A program made the position numbers and the translations under genes. A stretch of 64,000 bases of DNA from Paraplanobispora siamensis (lineage in GTDB: Bacteria > Actinomycetota > Actinomycetes > Streptosporangiales > Streptosporangiaceae), in assembly GCF_016863175.1 (NCBI RefSeq), contig NZ_BOOJ01000014.1, positions 124,001 to 188,000 of the forward strand, given 5' to 3'. The notes beneath the pieces were generated by a model, which was given only the letters and a program-made list of their open reading frames with translations, was not told the origin of the DNA and searched no databases. Positions 61,389 to 64,000 of this stretch are shown here, piece after piece; the first letter of the stretch is position 1, and each line of letters opens with the position of its first letter.

Positions 61389-62230
61389 CTCGCGATCCCG
61401 TCCGTTCTGCTGCTCGAATCCGTCGACCACGCCACGGGCGCCCCGCGGGAGCCGCGCGCCAGCGCCCGGTCGGCGACCTGGACGGCCAGGTAGCAGGCCG
61501 CGTCCAGGGGGCTCACCGACCGCCCGGCCAGCAGCGCGACCAGCGGCCGCAGCCCCAGCCTGCTCTGCGCGGGCCGGCCGAGCGCGTCCAGCTGCCGGTT
61601 GCCGAGCCGTACCCGGACCCGGCGGCGCAGGTGCGCGCGGACGGTCCGCGCCGGCCGGACCACCGAGCGGGCCTCGGGGACCGCCCGCCGCTCGCCGGGC
61701 GCGAAACTCCTGTGCACCCATTCGTCATCGCACACCACGTCGGGCAGAGGGAAGACCCTGGCGTGCCCGGCCTCGGTGAGCGCGTAGACGCCCACGCCGG
61801 CGAGCACCCGGTGCGGGCCCATCATGCGGTCGTGCACCCGGTGGACCCGCCGGGCGGTACGGCCGGCGCCGCGCAGGTCCCACTCCGGGACGGGGGCGCA
61901 GGCCAGCACGCCGGGCCGGTCGAGCGCCGCGACCAGCGCGCGGGCCGACTCCGCCGACAGCCCGACGTCCGCGTCGAGATAGATCCGGGGGAAGACGCGG
62001 CACCGCGCGTCGCCCAGCCGCAGGGCGTTGACCTTGCCGGGCAGCGGCGTCTCGACCACCCGCACCCCGGCCGATCTCGCCACCTGCGCGGTGCGGTCGG
62101 TGCACGCGTTGGCCACGACGACGACGTCGAACTCGCCCGGGGCCGCCCCGGCCAGCAGCCCGTCCAGGCAGCGCGGCAGCGCGGAATCCTCGTTGTGCGC
62201 GGGGATCACCACGGAGGCCAGTGGCGTCAT
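61385..62230 (-). CDS. glycosyltransferase family 2
   Basis: 281 aa from the ATG at 62230. ASVVIPAHNEDSALPRCLDG, VVVVANACTDRTAQVARSAG and the acceptor/metal site IYLDADVGLS followed by CDDEWVHRSFAPGERRAVPE. No clear membrane helix, unlike many exopolysaccharide GT2 enzymes. Start and stop overlap neighbours by four bases, so the minus-strand genes 64000 to 59856 form one operon. Confidence 0.86.
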   Translation of the reverse strand: MTPLASVVIPAHNEDSALPRCLDGLLAGAAPGEFDVVVVANACTDRTAQVARSAGVRVVETPLPGKVNALRLGDARCRVFPRIYLDADVGLSAESARALVAALDRPGVLACAPVPEWDLRGAGRTARRVHRVHDRMMGPHRVLAGVGVYALTEAGHARVFPLPDVVCDDEWVHRSFAPGERRAVPEARSVVRPARTVRAHLRRRVRVRLGNRQLDALGRPAQSRLGLRPLVALLAGRSVSPLDAACYLAVQVADRALARGSRGAPVAWSTDSSSRTDGIAR

Positions 62231-63453
62231 CGGCGGCTCCGGGCGGCGTACGCCGCCTCGTACGCGGCCAGCAGGGCCTTCTTCGAGTGCTCCCACGACA
62301 GCGGGCCGGCGACCCGCTCGCGGCCGATCTCGCCCATCCTGCGGCGTTCGGCGGGGTCGTCGAGCAGCCGGGCGATCAGCTTGGCGAACTCCGAGACGTC
62401 GTCGGCCGGGGCGTACAGGGCGGCCTCCCCGGCCGAGACCCTGGCCTCGCGCAGCTCGAAGGAGACGATCGGCCTGGCCATCGCCATGTACTCCATGACC
62501 TTGTTCATCGTGGAGACGTCGTTGAGGGGGTTGAGCGGGTCCGGGGACAGGCAGACGTCGGCGGTGGACAGGTAGCGCAGCAGGTCGGCGTCCGGGATCC
62601 GGCCGGTGAACTCGACGCTGTCGGCCAGGCCCAGCTCCCGCGACAGCGCCACCATGGCCTCGAAGGTGTCGCCGCCGCCGACGAACACGGCGTGCCAGTC
62701 CGTACGGCCCAGCTCGTCGCGGAGCCGGGCCAGGGCCCGCAGCGCGTAGTCCACGCCGTCCTGCGGCCCCATCACGCCCAGATAGCACAGCAGGTGGGGC
62801 TTGCCCTTCCTGGCCGCCTCGTCGGGGGGCACCTGGTGGAAGCGTTCGACCCGGGGCGCGCTGCGCACCACGAACACCTCCTCCGGGCGCTTGCCGCCCC
62901 TGGTGACCGCGACCTCGCGGTAGCTCTCGTTGGTGGCGATGACGACGTCGGCGGCCCGGTAGGTGCGCCGCTCCAGGGAGCACACGGCGCGGTAGAGGAG
63001 GTCCTCGCCGCGGCCGAACCTGGACAGGTAGAGCTCGGGCACCAGGTCGTGCTGGTCGAAGACGAACCTGGCGCCGCGGCGCCTGAGGGCTCGGGCCACG
63101 AGGAAGAACAGGTCCGGCGGGTTGCAGGCGTGCACCACGTCGACCCGGCCCACCTTGCGGGCCAGGCGGAAGGTGTGCCAGAGCGCGGTGCCGTACTCCC
63201 GCAGATAGCCCAGCGGGCCGCCGGTGGCCGCGCGCAGCCGGTAGCGGTGGATCCTGACGCCGTCGATCACCGCCTCGGGCTCGGTGTCCTGCGTGGCGCC
63301 CCGCGGGCAGATGACGTGGACCTCCCAGCCCGCCTCGCGCAGGGCCAGGCTCTCCTGCCACACGCGCCGGTCCATGGGGACCGAGAGGTTCTCGACGAGG
63401 ATGAGTGCTCTGCGAGCTGCTTCACCGACCGCTTTACCAGCCAAGGCCCACAT
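62227..63453 (-). CDS. glycosyltransferase family 4
   Basis: 408 aa with the GT-B fold. LILVENLSVPMDRRVWQESL, FDQHDLVPELYLSRFGRGED, then LLCYLGVMGPQDGVDYALRA and the donor-site NPLNDVSTMNKVMEYMAMAR, IVSFE motif are typical of GT4 (WbuB-like) enzymes. It overlaps the UDP-sugar dehydrogenase gene by 20 bases. Probably adds a hexose or aminohexose to the repeat unit. Confidence 0.88.
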   Translation of the reverse strand: MWALAGKAVGEAARRALILVENLSVPMDRRVWQESLALREAGWEVHVICPRGATQDTEPEAVIDGVRIHRYRLRAATGGPLGYLREYGTALWHTFRLARKVGRVDVVHACNPPDLFFLVARALRRRGARFVFDQHDLVPELYLSRFGRGEDLLYRAVCSLERRTYRAADVVIATNESYREVAVTRGGKRPEEVFVVRSAPRVERFHQVPPDEAARKGKPHLLCYLGVMGPQDGVDYALRALARLRDELGRTDWHAVFVGGGDTFEAMVALSRELGLADSVEFTGRIPDADLLRYLSTADVCLSPDPLNPLNDVSTMNKVMEYMAMARPIVSFELREARVSAGEAALYAPADDVSEFAKLIARLLDDPAERRRMGEIGRERVAGPLSWEHSKKALLAAYEAAYAARSRR

Positions 63454-64000
63454 ACCCGGGGTGCGCCCGGCGCTCTTCGGCGTCGGGGAGACGGACGAGG
63501 TCGACGACGGGGCGGTCCCCGCTGGCGGCGAGCGCCGCCTGGACCGCGGGCTCCCTGCTGCCGACGACGCACACCTCGGCGTGCGCGAGGACCTCCTCGG
63601 CGGAGTCGGTCAGCAGGTCGCCGAGGTGGGGCAGCCGGTCGGCGATGTACTCCCGGTTGGCCCCCATCAGGCGGGACATCGAGACGTTCGCGTCGTAGAT
63701 GCGCAGGTTGTAGCCCTTGCCGATGAGGCGTTCGGCCAGCTCGACCAGCGGGCTCTCGCGCAGGTCGTCGGTGCCCGGCTTGAAGGACAGCCCGAACAGC
63801 CCGATCTTGCGCAGCCCGCTGGCGGTGACCAGGTCGAAGGCCCGCTGCAGGTGGTCGTCGTTGGAGGGCAGGATGTGCGCCAGCAGCGGCACCGAGACGT
63901 CGGCGCGCCGGGCCGCGTAGACCAGGCCCCGCAGGTCCTTGGGCAGGCACGAGCCGCCGAACGCGAAGCCTGGGCGCAGGTAGGCCGGGCTGACGTTCAG
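63434..64000 (-). CDS. UDP-glucose/GDP-mannose dehydrogenase family protein (partial)
   Basis: The 188 C-terminal residues are visible; the start lies beyond the right edge. It opens LNVSPAYLRPGFAFGGSCLP, containing the catalytic Cys motif GGSCLPKD, followed by the NAD-dehydrogenase C-terminal domain with GLFGLSFKPGTDDLRESPLV and YDANVSMSRLMGANREYI. Such enzymes oxidise UDP-glucose, UDP-GlcNAc/ManNAc or GDP-mannose to the uronic acid. YDANV and SRLMGANREYI lean toward GDP-mannose dehydrogenase (AlgD-like). It is the first minus-strand gene of the operon seen here. Confidence 0.86.
   Translation of the reverse strand: MNVSPAYLRPGFAFGGSCLPKDLRGLVYAARRADVSVPLLAHILPSNDDHLQRAFDLVTASGLRKIGLFGLSFKPGTDDLRESPLVELAERLIGKGYNLRIYDANVSMSRLMGANREYIADRLPHLGDLLTDSAEEVLAHAEVCVVGSREPAVQAALAASGDRPVVDLVRLPDAEERRAHPGYVGLGW

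Overview
The window is very GC-rich DNA with dense, translationally coupled operons, frequent GTG starts, several likely leaderless promoters, a conservon-type receptor and menaquinone-linked respiration. All of this points to a chromosomal segment of a filamentous actinomycete; a Streptosporangiaceae-like organism is my best guess, but family level is inference. I see no rRNA, tRNA, CRISPR array, transposase or prophage.

Layout. (1) 1-11752: the distal part of the 14-gene NADH:menaquinone oxidoreductase (complex I) operon, nuoF (5' end missing) through nuoN, followed by a long-chain polyprenyl diphosphate synthase (11767-12762) that probably makes the menaquinone tail. (2) 12845-23460: an accessory stretch of regulators and small enzymes: MarR regulator, RarD/EamA permease, MsrA, an XRE-ImmA metallopeptidase regulator coupled to a PIN-domain protein (toxin-antitoxin-like, visibly less GC-rich), SpoIIAA-like protein, DHFR-like reductase, SnoaL-like protein, a frameshifted gene, an HxlR/imine-reductase-like divergent pair, and an ECF sigma factor with its overlapping membrane partner. 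(3) 23494-41393: secreted serine hydrolase, FG-GAP protein, WYL regulator, NUDIX hydrolase, LysR regulator, a very large secreted protein that joins an M4 endopeptidase to an M28 aminopeptidase, two GNAT acetyltransferases, a partial conservon (CvnA and CvnC only), a SWIM protein, a barstar without a visible barnase, and an EamA-GntR operon. (4) 41674-64000: an exopolysaccharide or cell-surface glycan cluster that runs off the right edge.

How the glycan cluster fits together. A WbaP-type phosphoglycosyl transferase would start the repeat unit on undecaprenyl phosphate. RmlA, RmlB, RmlD and an RmlC-like epimerase make dTDP-rhamnose or a related sugar. A coupled cassette (C-methyltransferase, glucose-1-phosphate cytidylyltransferase, PIG-L deacetylase, SDR epimerase, DUF4910 protein and an internally duplicated Cys-rich protein of unknown function) would make or transfer a more unusual sugar. 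A Wzx-like flippase, Wzy-like polymerase, two Wzz-like chain-length proteins, four glycosyltransferases, a secreted beta-helix lipoprotein, a second RmlC-like epimerase and a UDP-sugar dehydrogenase complete a Wzx/Wzy-dependent pathway.

The most unusual items are the M4-M28 double protease with an array of 11-bp repeats upstream, the Cys-rich duplicated protein in the sugar cassette, the XRE-ImmA/PIN pair with its palindromic operator, the conservon lacking CvnB and CvnD, and a perfect 27-bp palindrome in front of the ECF sigma gene.
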